A stretch of DNA of 31,695 bases from Protostelium mycophagum (GCA_002081555.1 MZNV01002908.1:1-31695); one strand, 5' to 3'; positions 1 to 10,935 are shown, counted from the first letter of the stretch. A program made the numbers and translations. Notes: generated by a model from the letters alone, not told the origin.

Positions 1-96
1 CATTGGATTTCTCACCACCAGTTTGATGGAAGGATTCCAAAAGGATGTGTAAAGAAGAAAGTCTTGGAGATTGCCAACCATCATGCTCCAGTGGAA
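1..96 (+). CDS. C-terminal tail of an unrecognised ORF
   Basis: Frame 1 is open from the window edge for 31 codons and stops with TAA at 94-96. The peptide is basic and His-rich (HWISHHQFDGR near the start, CVKKKVLEIANHHAPVE at the end). It could be the last exon of a gene entering from the left, or chance. No family is recognised, and the sequence just downstream is AT-rich with short ATTGATAT repeats. Confidence 0.2.
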
Positions 97-172
97 TAAG
101 CACACTCTTCAACTTATATCAATATTGATTATTGATATCAAAATTCAATATTGATATTCAATTCAGTTCAAT

Positions 173-695
173 CCGCCACTCTTGCATTTATTCTCATAGT
201 AACTAAGCATCTCAAATTTTGCCTTATTGTGAAACTTATAAAAACATAAATAGATAGTTTTAACAGCCATTATAGTCCAGTCAATCATCACTTCTTTTAC
301 ATGGGTCATGTTGTGAAACTCATTCAAATAAAACCGCCACTCTTGCATTTTTTCTTATAATAACTAAGCATCTCAAATTTGATCTTGTTGTGAAACTTAT
401 AAAAACAAAAATAGATAGTTTCAACAGCCATTGTAGCCCAGTCAATCATCACTTTCTCATAGTAACTAAGCATTTTGAATTTGCCATGTTGTGAAACTTA
501 TCTGAATAATATGAGGTAATTTCAACAGCCATTATAGTCCAGTCAATTATCACTTCGGAAAATATCCAGTCTCCACAACTCTTGCATTTATTCTCATAGT
601 AACTAAGCATTTTGAATACGTCATGTTGTGAAACTTATCCAAATAAAATAAAATAATTTCAAAAGCCATTATAGTCCAGTCAATTATCACTTGGG
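173..695. repeat. Degenerate tandem repeat, four copies of about 105-138 bp
   Basis: Four imperfect copies lie at roughly 173-297, 334-452, 452-557 and 558-695. Each contains TAACTAAGCAT, then TTGTGAAACTTAT, then CAGCCATTATAGTCCAGTC (one copy has AAGCC, another TGTAGCCC) and ATCACTT. Copies 1 and 2 begin CCGCCACTCTTGCATTT. Read on the minus strand, all four copies keep the peptide core IDW(T/A)xMA, but the frames diverge after it. Whether it ever coded is unclear; it may be a decayed satellite or mobile-element remnant. Confidence 0.8.
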
Positions 696-1227
696 AAAAT
701 TCCCAGTTGTGACGTATGCCTTGTCTTTCCAAACGAATGCTAGTGTCGACAGTATCTTGGTGAGTTCTCATTATTCATGATATGGCTCATACACACAGCA
801 AATTTATGTTGGTCCAAGGTGTAGTAGATCTCCGCCTTCACCGGGCTGAACATCTTCATGCCAATTTGGGAATGGTACAGATGGTTCAGTCTTTCATTGA
901 TCAAGTCATTAAGAACAAGGAAGACAGGAGACAGCAGCAACCAATTTGCGTAACAAACACAGAGCAAAGGGATAGTGGAGATGCATCATGCCGCTGTTTG
1001 ATAAAGGAGATATTCGCTTCCTGATGTTCTCAATTGTTCTGACCTCTTTTGGCGCAGCACGTTATCTTTATGAATCCAACAATAAAAACTTTCTTTGTCC
1101 ATGAATCAACGATAGAACTTGTTATTACAACACAGAAATAGCAATGCATAAAAATCAAACAACAAAAGTCTTGAACTCTGGTTTATATACATAATTCCTG
1201 TTGCAAAAGTGGAGCCGTTAGTGAAAT
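696..1227. other. No gene recognised downstream of the BTB-TLDc gene
   Basis: About 530 bp between the repeat block and the stop codon of the BTB-TLDc gene. Overlapping open frames of 75-80 codons exist on both strands around 740-1024, but neither has recognisable motifs or a splice context. AATAAA at 1080-1085 is on the plus strand; nothing else stands out. Confidence 0.5.
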
Positions 1228-2586
1228 TCAATATGGCAAGTTCGGTGGTGGGACCACCTCGTAGACCTGAAGTGTTCAGTTCGAGATGATATATAACTAT
1301 TTACCTCTATCTCTTTGGTATGGAAAGTAGAACTGCCAGTAAAAGTCTCGTTGGCCCAGCCCATCAAATCGACAAAACAACCCGGAAAATTAATGTTTGA
1401 CTTTCCTATGCGGTTAGAGTTGCTGCATATCAAAAGGTCGGGCTTTCTCGCATCTACAACGCGTTATTTTATGACTCTGGTCGTTGTAGATACTCACCTC
1501 CAAAGGCTGGGCCGACACCCTTGTGGTCGTACTGTGCTTTTTCTTGGAAAAATATGTTGAATTTTGTGGGTGAAGTCTCGTTTGGGTTAGTTAACGTGAA
1601 CAAGAACGCGTCACTACTCGGTAAGTAATTATCCGAAGATTGCCAAGCAACAGGGGCGTAACCCCCAAACAACCACCCTACTCTCTTCAGATTCCACGAA
1701 AAATCGTCGAAATTTCCCCGAAATCTCACCTTCTGAGCTCTGTATGAGGACCAAAGTCGGCCCGCGGTTGTCACAATATTGATGAAAAGAATCACCGCTG
1801 AAGCCGTGCTTAGTGGCTTTGTATAACAGCTCCCCGATCCGTTTTCCGCGAAGCCAGCCTTCTAGAATATGCTGTGGTCCAAAAGAAGAGCGTTTCATGA
1901 TACAAAAGCTGCTCTCGGGTACTTGGATCTGGCACGTGTCAACTTGACGTGTATATGTCTATTTGACGTGTATGTGTATATTTGACGTTTCTGACAATTT
2001 TTTGGAGTGTCACAATTCATCTGCTGCGAAAGACGCGCTTGCATCAATCATTACAGTTACATCTTGAATAAAGTAGATAACATCTATAGGCGCATACCTG
2101 GTAGTAATCGATTTCAGATCTCAAGCTGTCCAATTGTTCGTCATTGAGATTGCTGATCAACAGTTTTCCTGACCTCAAATATTCCAAAATAACACCAAAA
2201 TGCTTTGGGCTCCTGTCGATAAAAAACGATCCGTCTTCTGTGTACATTCAAAATTTGAATCGGGACGATGGAGGGAAACATTACCATCTGACTCCCAGTG
2301 GCCGTCTAAAAGACCACTAAAATAAGTGTATTTCTGCTTTAAGAGGATCTCTTTAGAGGTGCAGAATCTCTTTCCCCCCACATTGAGATCGATCCGTGAT
2401 CTGTTTGGGTCAGTGTGTTGATCAATCGGAAAACATCGACCTAGCCTTAGCGGCACCTTCTCTAATGTGATCCTCGATTAGTTTCCATTTTCTCTCCTTT
2501 TCGCTCAGTTCCAGATTTGAGAACCGTCGGGTGACATTCTCGATCGAATTTCCTGGCTGCAAAGTGCTTTGGTCTGGTGAAGACAT
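1228..2586 (-). CDS. BTB (T1/KCTD-type) plus TLDc domain protein
   Basis: Seven exons (2586-2441, 2400-2285, 2237-2098, 1928-1730, 1677-1498, 1453-1305, 1266-1228) give 322 aa; every junction is GT-AG and in phase. An N-terminal charged helix precedes a T1-type BTB domain that starts at RIDLNVGGKRF (about residue 50) and runs through GSFFIDRSPKHFGVILEYLR to EIDYYQIQVPE. A TLDc domain follows: LLYKATKHGFSGDSFHQYCD, GPTLVLI, LFGGYAPVAWQSS, DAFLFTL, GPAFGD and the terminal FTGSSTFHTKEIEVYEV. BTB domains of this class oligomerise and often recruit cullin-3. TLDc domains are linked to oxidation resistance and V-ATPase regulation, so a role in either is inference. The GPAFG site has D in place of the usual GG(H)D run. 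The long third intron (169 nt) holds a repeated ACACGTCAA. Confidence 0.9.
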
Positions 2587-2799
2587 ATCCAAGCTGGAAA
2601 ATCGTCCAGAAATGAAAAAAGATCACGCAATCTGGAATATTTTCGGCGAATTGCTCCCATCATATGACGACATCACAGGCAATGCAAATTCAAAGACAAG
2701 AACATCCAAAAGAAGCTTTTAGAATGTCGATTGAATAGATAACCGAAAATAGTGAAGAACAAACGGACCTTGTAGAAGAGAAAAGAAACAATTTTACGT

Positions 2800-3884
2800 T
2801 TATAAAGCATCGATGAGCGAAGATCTCATTTGATTGATGATGGCAGAAGGACGAGAGTCTTCCAACTTGAAGATGGACTCTAAAACTGAAATTTCTGTGG
2901 CTGTCGTGTCTGATCCAACAAAAGCACTCCAGTCGTTCACGATGCAGCCGGCACCGATGACGTCACTTCCACGGTTGACTGTTCCTGCGACGAGGGGGAT
3001 CTATTTGAATCAAAATTTCTTCATCATGCAGACGATAAAACTAGTAAAGAATTGGGTCTGCAGCAACACAAAAACTTGTGCAGTATTTTTCTTCCAAAAA
3101 GAGAAAACGTTGTTTCTATACGAAACTGCTGCGTGGATCTTGTGCTGTCTTTCAAAATTGATAAACTACGGCACACAATAAATGAGAAATGGTGAATTCA
3201 CCTGTAAGAGGGAAGATAACTCCTCCTTATCCTCTATGCTGGTCTTTGGGTGGACGAGACCTCCTTGATTGCTGATGGAACAGTAGCTTCCAACAAGTGC
3301 ATTTCCGGCGATGGTCTGTCTGAAGACCTCTACACCGAGCACATCGGCAATGATCTCCTCGGTTTCCTAGAATCGATCAGACTCAATGTTCTATGGCATT
3401 TCGAAATAAGTAATGTCAAAAACCTACACGATCGAGGTCTGGGTGGACAAGGGCAACGTAATCGTTGCAGACAATACAGTTTCCGAGGGCAGAAAGTCTC
3501 TCTTCGACTCTCTGTACGACAACAGAGTCTGGAAGACTGTTTCTAATGTGGAGCATCTCTTGATCTGTTGTTGTGTTTGGTAATAACAGTCCATTCTTGT
3601 TTCCTACCCCTTGTTGGAAAAAACTTTTTAAATCAAATGTACTCACCGACTGTCATTCTTCCAACGAGGCGAGTTCCGGCGATACTGCTGTATACAAGTG
3701 GTATATGGTCTGCCAGCTCTGCCTCCATTACTCTGAAATAGTCTCTGCCTCCATGGGCAAGAAGACAATATGCATTTGTGAGTTTAGCGAAGACACCGAT
3801 CTCACTGCTGTTCTCGAATTGAACTCCTTTTAATGGTCAGCAACTTCTACGCTCCACCTAAATGTGATACGCACTTGTTGCCAT
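2800..3884 (-). CDS. TIF6/EIF6: Eukaryotic translation initiation factor 6 (60S anti-association factor)
   Basis: Five exons (3884-3875, 3826-3647, 3603-3428, 3366-3202, 3000-2800) encode 243 aa, close to the usual 245. The tiny first exon is ATGGCAACAA, giving [20 protein letters not shown]. Family signatures run the whole length: [111 protein letters not shown] and [12 protein letters not shown]. eIF6 binds the 60S subunit, blocks premature 40S joining and acts in nucleolar 60S biogenesis. It ends LIDAL, shorter than the human tail. The last intron (201 nt) is longer than its neighbours; I see no snoRNA boxes in it. It lies 213 bp from the BTB-TLDc start, same strand. Confidence 0.96.
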
Positions 3885-4042
3885 GTTATGAGGTGTATGA
3901 TACGATTGATCTCGTGAGAGATTTTATGCTTTCTCGGTTTCTGTGTCCTTTCTGTGAAAAATTTCAACTTGAAACTCATTGTAGACAGCGATCTTGTTGA
4001 AAAACGGTTGGTGAATTGGTCTGAACGGCGAACGTGTGAAAC

Positions 4043-5300
4043 ATGGGAAAGAAGAAGAAAGGTACACACAACCAGCCTGTGGAAACAAAGACTGAGGTTT
4101 TGGCTACAAATGGAATCATCATTGGTGAACCAGTCGTGACCATACCAGAAAATGTGTGAGTTTTCGAAGGTGACGTGTGTTGTGCTGACTCTGTAGTGGT
4201 TCGAAACCGCTCGTGGTGGTTCAACCTATTGAAGAAGAACACGTCGCAAAGAAGCAAGACCGCTGGAGATGGTGGAGACGGTGAGATTTCGTCTTCTACT
4301 CTGTATCCATGTCCTAAAGTCATCAGCTTGTCTTATGTTCTGATCGCCTTGGCCATTTATGGCGCAGTCTTATCTCAGGAGGATTTCCCAGCAGATGACT
4401 ACACAGGTCTCCCCGACCTCTATAAAGCTCTAAACGTCAGCAAAAACGCCACGTCAGAAGAGATCCACAGAGCCGCTAAGGATCTCCTCTTGGTACAGTG
4501 AGCTTTCGTGTTGTAGACGTTCAATCCATCTGACATCTTGTACAGCCATCCCGACAAGAGCGACAGTGATAGACAGACGAGCCACACAAAAACGGAACAG
4601 ATCAACCAGGCTAACGACATCTTGAGTGATAAAGGTGAGATGTCTTAATATTTTAGTGTTGCAGATGTGGTGCTTTGGCGAGTGATTTTTCACCTTGTCT
4701 TTTAAATAGTTCTGTATGTCAGCAGACTAAAAATACCTCAACATGTTCCTGGATTGATTCGTGGTAGAGAAGAGAAGCTGGTACGATTATACGAACCCCC
4801 ATGCTGGTGAGCAACAAGCGTCTCAAACCGATGAAACCAAATCATCAGAAGATTCAAAGAATATTCCAGACGAAAATCAGGAGGAGAAATCTCAAGAAAA
4901 AGAACATGAAAATTCTGAGGATGAATCGAGGGAAAAATCGAATGAAAATTCTCAAGAAAATGTGGACGAAGATTCTGGAGATCAGCAGAGAGATCCCGCA
5001 GAAAATTCGAGGGAAACTCAGGAGGGCGAACATGACTCTGCAGACAGTAAAGGCGAAAATTCACGAGGTAAGACATCAAAGTCAAGTACTTCATGTTCAT
5101 GCTGCACAGATGACATCACCCATCAAGATTCAGAAGGATCCAAGTCAGAGAAAGAGGACCCTATTGAGGATGCCCATGGAGAACCTGAGGAGTTACAGCC
5201 CTCCCCGGCGACTCAAGTTGTGGTTAGACGCGACTTTTTGACGGCGTTGAGATACCTGTTCTCCCGCTTGTACATCTCGATATTTTCTTTATTCAATTAA
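4043..5300 (+). CDS. Membrane-anchored J-domain (Hsp40) co-chaperone with acidic tail
   Basis: Six exons (4043-4155, 4197-4280, 4327-4497, 4546-4634, 4768-5067, 5110-5300), 315 aa. A basic N-terminus (MGKKKKG; RWRWWRR) leads into one hydrophobic segment, about residues 67-83 (LSYVLIALAIYGAVLS), a likely signal anchor. The J domain follows: LYKALNVSKNATSEEIHRAA, LLLVHHPDKSD with HPD at 124-126, EQINQANDILSDKEKRSWYD. Next come about 100 residues rich in Glu, Ser, Lys and Asp. The C-terminus (FLTALRYLFSRLYISIFSLF) is hydrophobic or amphipathic and may also touch membrane. J domains stimulate Hsp70 ATPase. Topology is not settled: basic residues before the anchor suggest the J domain faces the ER lumen. 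The fifth intron (42 nt) is a multiple of three with no in-frame stop, so retention would add 14 residues. AAATAAAT lies just past the stop. Confidence 0.88.
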
Positions 5301-5394
5301 ATTTCCACAAATAAATATATTTTGGGGCGATCTGTTTCCCTCTAAACGATCGATTCATCATACACAATTCAGATCATGATCTATATGCACGAGT

Positions 5395-6070
<676 letters not shown>

Positions 6071-6140
6071 GTTGATTTTTTGATGATATGTGATTTTGAG
6101 ATGTGGATCGTCACGAATGTTCGAGCCCGTTGTAGAATGG
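6071..6140. promoter_or_regulatory. Short divergent promoter region, lumazine synthase / IPT gene
   Basis: Only 70 bp separate the two start codons, so both genes must share or overlap promoter elements. No TATA box is visible. GTTGTAG at 6129-6135 resembles a splice acceptor, so the plus-strand gene may have an alternative 5' end. An in-frame ATG at 6090 would add 17 codons but leave only 19 bp between genes. Confidence 0.5.
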
Positions 6141-8347
6141 ATGGCGGGAAATTACCCCTTCCTTCTCCAACCACAGCCGCAAACCAACCATGGCAGAAAC
6201 CTTTTCGAGTTCGAAGATGAGCTTGGGTTTCCCATCCAAATGGACTTCCCTCGACACTGTCTTAAGAGATTTAATCTAGACCCAGGAACTTTCGCCAGAA
6301 ACGTATTTTCTTCTCATTTCCCGTTTGTTCCAGACAATTTTCCGACCACGCAGTTTGCCAAAGGGCCTGACACAGATTCTTTCCTTATGTTACTGGGCTC
6401 TTCTCTTTTTGTGATACCCACTTCTCCTTTGGTTCAACGAGAGATAGACCACATGGAGAGACGAGATCAAGAAGTTGAGAGGACAGACACTGATAGAGAG
6501 GAGTCATCTGACGAAGAGTCTTTCAGACAGCAGGACCTTGGACAACAACATTATAGAGCCCACAACTCGAACTTCCACAACACTCTTGGATACGCGCATC
6601 TTCCTCCACCCTTTGGCTTTCATAGTCTTCCCTATCCTCATTTCTATGGATATCCTCCTGCCTACAGCTATCCTACCTTACGCAGTCCTCTCGAATATCC
6701 CTTCAACAACAACTATAACCAAGTGGTGGGAGTCACATCAGTCCAAGTCCTATCTTCCTTTTAAGTCTCCACGCTCACAAACTGCAGTTCCACTCTGGGA
6801 TAACACACCCCAATCCCACCGTGAATCCCTATCCGCCTCCGCGCAGGACTCTATCCTCTAAACCGGAGCATACATCTTCCACGGTAAAATAATTCCACCG
6901 TTTTCGTCTATAAACTAATGTTGCAGGTGAACCGAGATGAGCGAAGAGCAGTCTCTGTGAAGAAACCCAAGACCGAACCGACATTCTCGAGGACCGTCTC
7001 TTCATCGACATCGAGTCGTACCCTTTCGCCGCTGAAACGATCTTTCGAGAAGACTCCATCATGTGGGGCGACTTCATTCTCCTCATCTTACTCGTATACC
7101 TCCATCTCTGTGGTCACCCCATCCTCTGAGGTGTTAAAAAACACCCACTCACCCCGTCTCACCCCCTCGCCCCCTCCCGTCCCCTCACCCCCTCCCTCAC
7201 CGCCCTCTCCAATAGCGGAAATTCGAATCCGGGATCCTCTTATACAACAGGTTTGTATATCGTCCTGATCACGAGCTCATCTGGCCAGGCGATTGACCAT
7301 CCGAATCCGAATATTCCAAACGAGCCGAGATTTGTCATCAAAGAGGAGCCGTGGATTATGCAGCGCAAGACTTACCCCAAGGAGAGCCGGTGAGCTTTTT
7401 TAACGGTCAATATTTCGGTCTCTGACGGATGCAGATTCTTGAACCCTAAACCCATAAAGATTTTCCCTCGCGAGGATGTGTATAATTCTGATGGAGTACA
7501 AAACAAGATCAAATCCGGCGTAATCACGGTCAGTATACGTACGTATACACTTGATGACGTCATAACCCCCTTACCTTCCCAGTGGGACACCCCAACACCC
7601 CTGATCCCACGATACTTAGTAGTTCAACAGAACAACTACACGTAGACTTGGACAGCAACAACCTGGAGGGGGATTTCCACCTGAAGGTGATTCTGGCTTT
7701 TATTTATGTACACGTGATGACGTCATAGGTGAGTCAGGCGTCTGGGAGGAACAAGTACCGTCTGGAATTCATCATCAACTATTGTACCAAAGATGATCGA
7801 TTTTGGAGAGAGAGGGTGAGGTCTCTGAACCCTCTTGTAGATGACATATTTCCAGATCGTGACCAGATCATTCGAGGTGCATGCGAATATTAACACAGCC
7901 CAAAGTGAGGATTTACTCGTCTACAGCGGTCCAGAGCTTTTACGGCCTGCCGTAATGTCCACCATACTGACATCCACAGCGGCACCAAGACTAAAAGGAT
8001 TGCAAATGAAATCCGGTTCAAACACCGAAGATACCGAGGTTTGGATCAAAGGTTACGGCTTCAGCACGGCATCTGACAGCAGTACGTCTTAATACTTCCC
8101 TCTCTTTGTTTGACGGATTGTAGTTGAGGTGATGTTTGGGCAGAGGGAAGCGGTGGTGAGGGATGTCAGTCAAAACTTGCTCGTCGTGATGGCGCCAAGG
8201 AGACCAGACCTTACCGTGAACACAACCGTTCGAGTCACGGTAGCAAACGTGTACAAATCACGGCCTAGTCCCATCAAACGCTCCGAAGGGCACTTGACCT
8301 TCGTCTACAACGTGAACTCAAACGAAAGGCGACCTCAAGCTCTGTAA
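6141..8347 (+). CDS. IPT/TIG-domain protein with Rel/CSL-like DNA-binding region
   Basis: Nine exons (6141-6722, 6788-6883, 6927-7250, 7289-7389, 7435-7538, 7646-7686, 7729-7815, 7856-8081, 8124-8347), 594 aa. Residues 1-330 are low complexity: a Pro/Tyr/Phe-rich stretch, then basic Ser/Arg and a Pro/Ser tract, resembling an activation or linker region. QRKTYPKESRFLNPKP (359-374) recalls the DNA-contact loop of CSL (QKSYGNEKRFFCPPP) and Rel proteins. A beta-rich region follows (GVITVSIHLDS, KYRLEFIINYC, SFEVHANI). The C-terminus (about 489-583) is an IPT/TIG Ig-like fold: WIKGYGF, IEVMFGQREAVV, NLLVVMAPRR, VRVTVANVY. A sequence-specific transcription factor is likely. CSL, Mga2/Spt23-like or another early Rel-like family cannot be separated by eye, and no ankyrin repeats or CSL beta-trefoil are seen. 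Introns 5 and 6 each contain TGACGTCA. Confidence 0.8.
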
Positions 8348-8703
8348 ATATTCCAATGGATGTGCTCCGAAAATAAAAGTACGGAGAACGGCATTTTTAC
8401 GTCCTGCCCTGTGACCTGTGGAGGCACGGCCGTCCGAGACGGGATGTTCTCTGGTTGCTCCAACACTAACCGAAAGACCTTTGTGGAAAGCGTTCTTCAG
8501 ACTTTCTGGCTGATGAAGATGTTGGTGTGTCTCAGGATTGTAGACTGATTTAGAGTTTCCGGGAAATTGACGTCATTCGGTCACGCCTGATGAAATGTGT
8601 ATGGACTTTCAACAGAATCAACAGAACGAGATCACTGTTAATACCACGTTTGACACTAAATATCAACACATCACAAAAGATCATCCCACCACTGAGACGA
8701 AAT
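8348..8703. other. Intergenic, 3' region of the IPT gene
   Basis: AATAAA at about 8384 is a plausible poly(A) signal for the IPT gene. A 62-codon Cys-containing open frame (8360-8548) has no recognisable motif and no clear splice context. TGACGTCA occurs at 8568-8575, 129 bp before the next start codon. Confidence 0.45.
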
Positions 8704-9258
8704 ATGACGAGCACATCTGGAGACGATTTGAAAGAAGTCACTAAAGAGCAAGACAATGGTGAGACTTTCAAAATCATGTCCTCTTCTAATCAAATTAGAA
8801 ACGATTAGTGAAGTTCCGGCCACTATATTAGATCCAAAGAAGGAAGAGAAGAGGGCACGAAAGAAGGCTGCAAAAGAAGCGAAACGATCTGCTCGGTCCA
8901 AGTCTCCTTCTGCCATCGAAGCTGCAAGAAAGAAATGTGATGTATGTGGAGAGCCAAGGGACATCCTTGTTAGATGCCAGATTGATGACACAGAGCAATG
9001 GAAGATGGTCTGCACAAAGGGATGTTGGCAGAAGGTATTTTCATCTATCATGTAATATCATTTCATTCCTGAAGATTGAAGGTGTCCGGGGGTAAAGTGG
9101 ATGGCACGAAAGACAAGGAATTTTACAGATACGGTGGAATGTGGAAGAATCATAAAGCTGGGATCAGCGCCAAGAAACCAAAGCAGAAGAAGACAGAAAG
9201 CTCTGACAGTGACGAGCCTGTTGAAGTCTCTAGCCACATTATTCAACTCGCCCAATAA
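8704..9258 (+). CDS. Small conserved Cys-rich protein, putative zinc-binding
   Basis: Three exons (8704-8758, 8799-9034, 9082-9258), 155 aa. A Lys/Arg/Ala helix (about 31-64, KKEEKRARKKAAKEAKRSAR) precedes a compact domain: CDVC at 65-68, RCQIDDTEQWKMVC ending at 90, GCW at 93-95, then VSGGKVDGT and EFYRYGGMWKNH. The C-x2-C ... C-x3-C spacing suggests one zinc site. From memory, this CxxC plus VSGG-VDG plus YRYGG-WKN layout recurs in uncharacterised proteins of plants and other eukaryotes; its function is not known to me. The C-terminal 25 residues are Lys/Ser/Glu-rich. AATAAAAATG overlaps the stop codon as a likely poly(A) signal. Confidence 0.82.
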
Positions 9259-10340
9259 AAATGTATTTGGGTTACACCAATTAATTATATATATAGACGG
9301 TACAAATATTGATGATCCTAGTAAACAACATGCATAAATTTATGTGCAGATGCGGTAAATGGGTAAAGTTGGAAGCCTTGAAATGAACAGGTAAGTCGTC
9401 TGTCCACATTTCCAGCTTTTACAACACTTTTGCTGTATTTTGTTTTGTGGGAAATACTTTGAAAAACATTATCTAAAATATTCAAAATCCAATTGGTAAT
9501 TTTACTTTGTGGCGGCTCTGCTGACATGTACACCAGGTTGTACTGTACACGCTGCTTGGTGATGACAGGCATGGTTTTTTACCACGTGGAGGCTGTGGTG
9601 AAGCTGGTATGTGGTTTGTGACTTCAGAAACCTGCAGGTTTTCAGTATGCCGGCGTTCTCCTGGTAAAACCTGACGCCTCTGTACACACCGAATATCCAG
9701 AGTTGGTATTGCGTGGACTTATTGATACACAGGTGGCGGCAGGATGAGAGTGGACGTTCCCCCGTGTTTTGTGATTTTGACGATTGTCTTGGGGCGAATT
9801 TCGCCACGCTGTTCGTCAATTCAATCGGTAAGTATCGTCATTGTAATATCACAATACTTTTTGCTGTACAGCGGTTAAAATTGGTTAAATCGCCGATTTT
9901 GTATTAGACCACACATGCCTGGTTGTAGATAGAGCAACAGCGCCAAAAAAACCCTGCTTGATCCAGACATATTACCCTGCTTTTTATTCATGCCTTTCTG
10001 TAACAGACGGCCCAAATCTGTCCCGGGCAATGTTACATTGAGTGGTGACGAGGTGCTTAGTGCCATTCATGTCTCGCGAGACGCGAATCTTACTGTCTTT
10101 ATGATACAAAAATTGGAGCCACAGCACTCGAAACACGAACCACATGTGCAGGCTGTGTAAACTGTGGCATGCACTGAGACTGCTACAGCGGCCTTAAACC
10201 AACACATCAGTCAACTCTGACGAGGTAGAAGTGAAGAACTTAGTGTCCAAACACCAAAGCAGATAGAGAAGGTTTTAAAGTTTGTTCATCGTGAAATTTA
10301 AATCCTCATCACCTATCTGTCCGATGATGAACATCTCCAT
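9259..10340. other. Gene-poor region, nothing recognised
   Basis: No convincing gene in about 1.1 kb. A minus-strand frame of 105 codons (9502-9819) and a plus-strand GTAAGT...TGTACAG intron-like segment (9828-9870) were examined. Neither joins to a recognisable protein. GGCGGCTCTGC at 9511-9521 is half of the hairpin motif seen in long introns elsewhere. It may be decayed mobile DNA or untranslated sequence. Confidence 0.5.
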
Positions 10341-10705
10341 CTGTGGTTTCATTTATACTCAGAAGGACATCCAGAGATCAAATCTCAGGGTGAGAAGTCT
10401 GCACTATTTTATTTTAATAGAGGCCACATCTGCTATTTCACTGTTGCGTCCAAGACGTTTATTTGAAAAGGTCGACCACCTCTTCGGGCAGTCGTCCCCA
10501 AGTGTTGGGAGCCTCATACCGCTGTGGTTTCATTTATGCTCAGAAGGACAGCCAGAGATCAAATCTCAGGGTGAGAAGTCTGCACCATTTTATTTTAATA
10601 GAGGCCACATCTGCTATTTCACTGGTTGCGTCCAAGACGTTTATTTGAAAAGGTCGACCACCTCTTCGGGCAGTCGTCCCCAAGTGTTGGGAGCCTCATA
10701 CCGCT
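10341..10705. repeat. Direct tandem duplication, period about 181 bp
   Basis: Unit 1 (10341-10521) and unit 2 (10522-10705) are nearly identical. Both begin CTGTGGTTTCATTTAT, contain CAGAGATCAAATCTCAGGGT and GACGTTTATTTGAAAAGGTC, and end GGGAGCCTCATACCGCT. I see only a few substitutions and one or two single-base indels, so the duplication is recent. It copies the 3' end of the minus-strand ORF described next. Confidence 0.95.
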
Positions 10706-10795
10706 CCTCCTTACTGACTTCACACCTGCCCGTGTCACTGACAAATGGGGACACAATTTCTTCCAAAAAGAGGACGCAGACAGGAAACGTGGAGT
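10641..10795 (-). pseudogene. Possible orphan terminal exon or gene fragment
   Basis: On the minus strand an open frame ends EERYEAPNTWGRLPEEVVDLF-K-stop at 10641-10643, preceded by FLEEIVSPFVSDTGRCEVSK. It reads like the end of a real protein. An acceptor-like CCAACAG lies just upstream (about 10795-10801). No upstream exon can be placed, because the divergent gene at 10936 starts within 140 bp. The last 20 or so codons are duplicated in the tandem repeat to the left. Best guess: a gene fragment; family unknown. Confidence 0.35.
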
Positions 10796-10935
10796 TTTCT
10801 GTTGGAAGTGGAAGTCGTGAATATGATTACTTGTCTCTCACTCATCACAATCACGCATAGACGCACACGCTTACGACGAATAAATAAATTTCACTACCAG
10901 TACAACAACACACTTAACTTTTTGACAGAAATAAT

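Noticed and set aside
3001-3201. An intronic snoRNA in the 201-nt eIF6 intron
   Set aside because: A TGATGAA lies near the intron 3' end, with no box D at the right distance and no terminal stem.
2834-3546. Plus-strand open frames of 98-115 codons
   Set aside because: They are antisense to eIF6 exons, whose protein matches its family along the full length.
4492-4520. A 24-nt intron in the J-domain gene ending at TTGTAG
   Set aside because: A 48-nt intron (4498-4545) uses a better GTGAGC donor and restores the canonical LLLVHHPDK helix II-HPD sequence.
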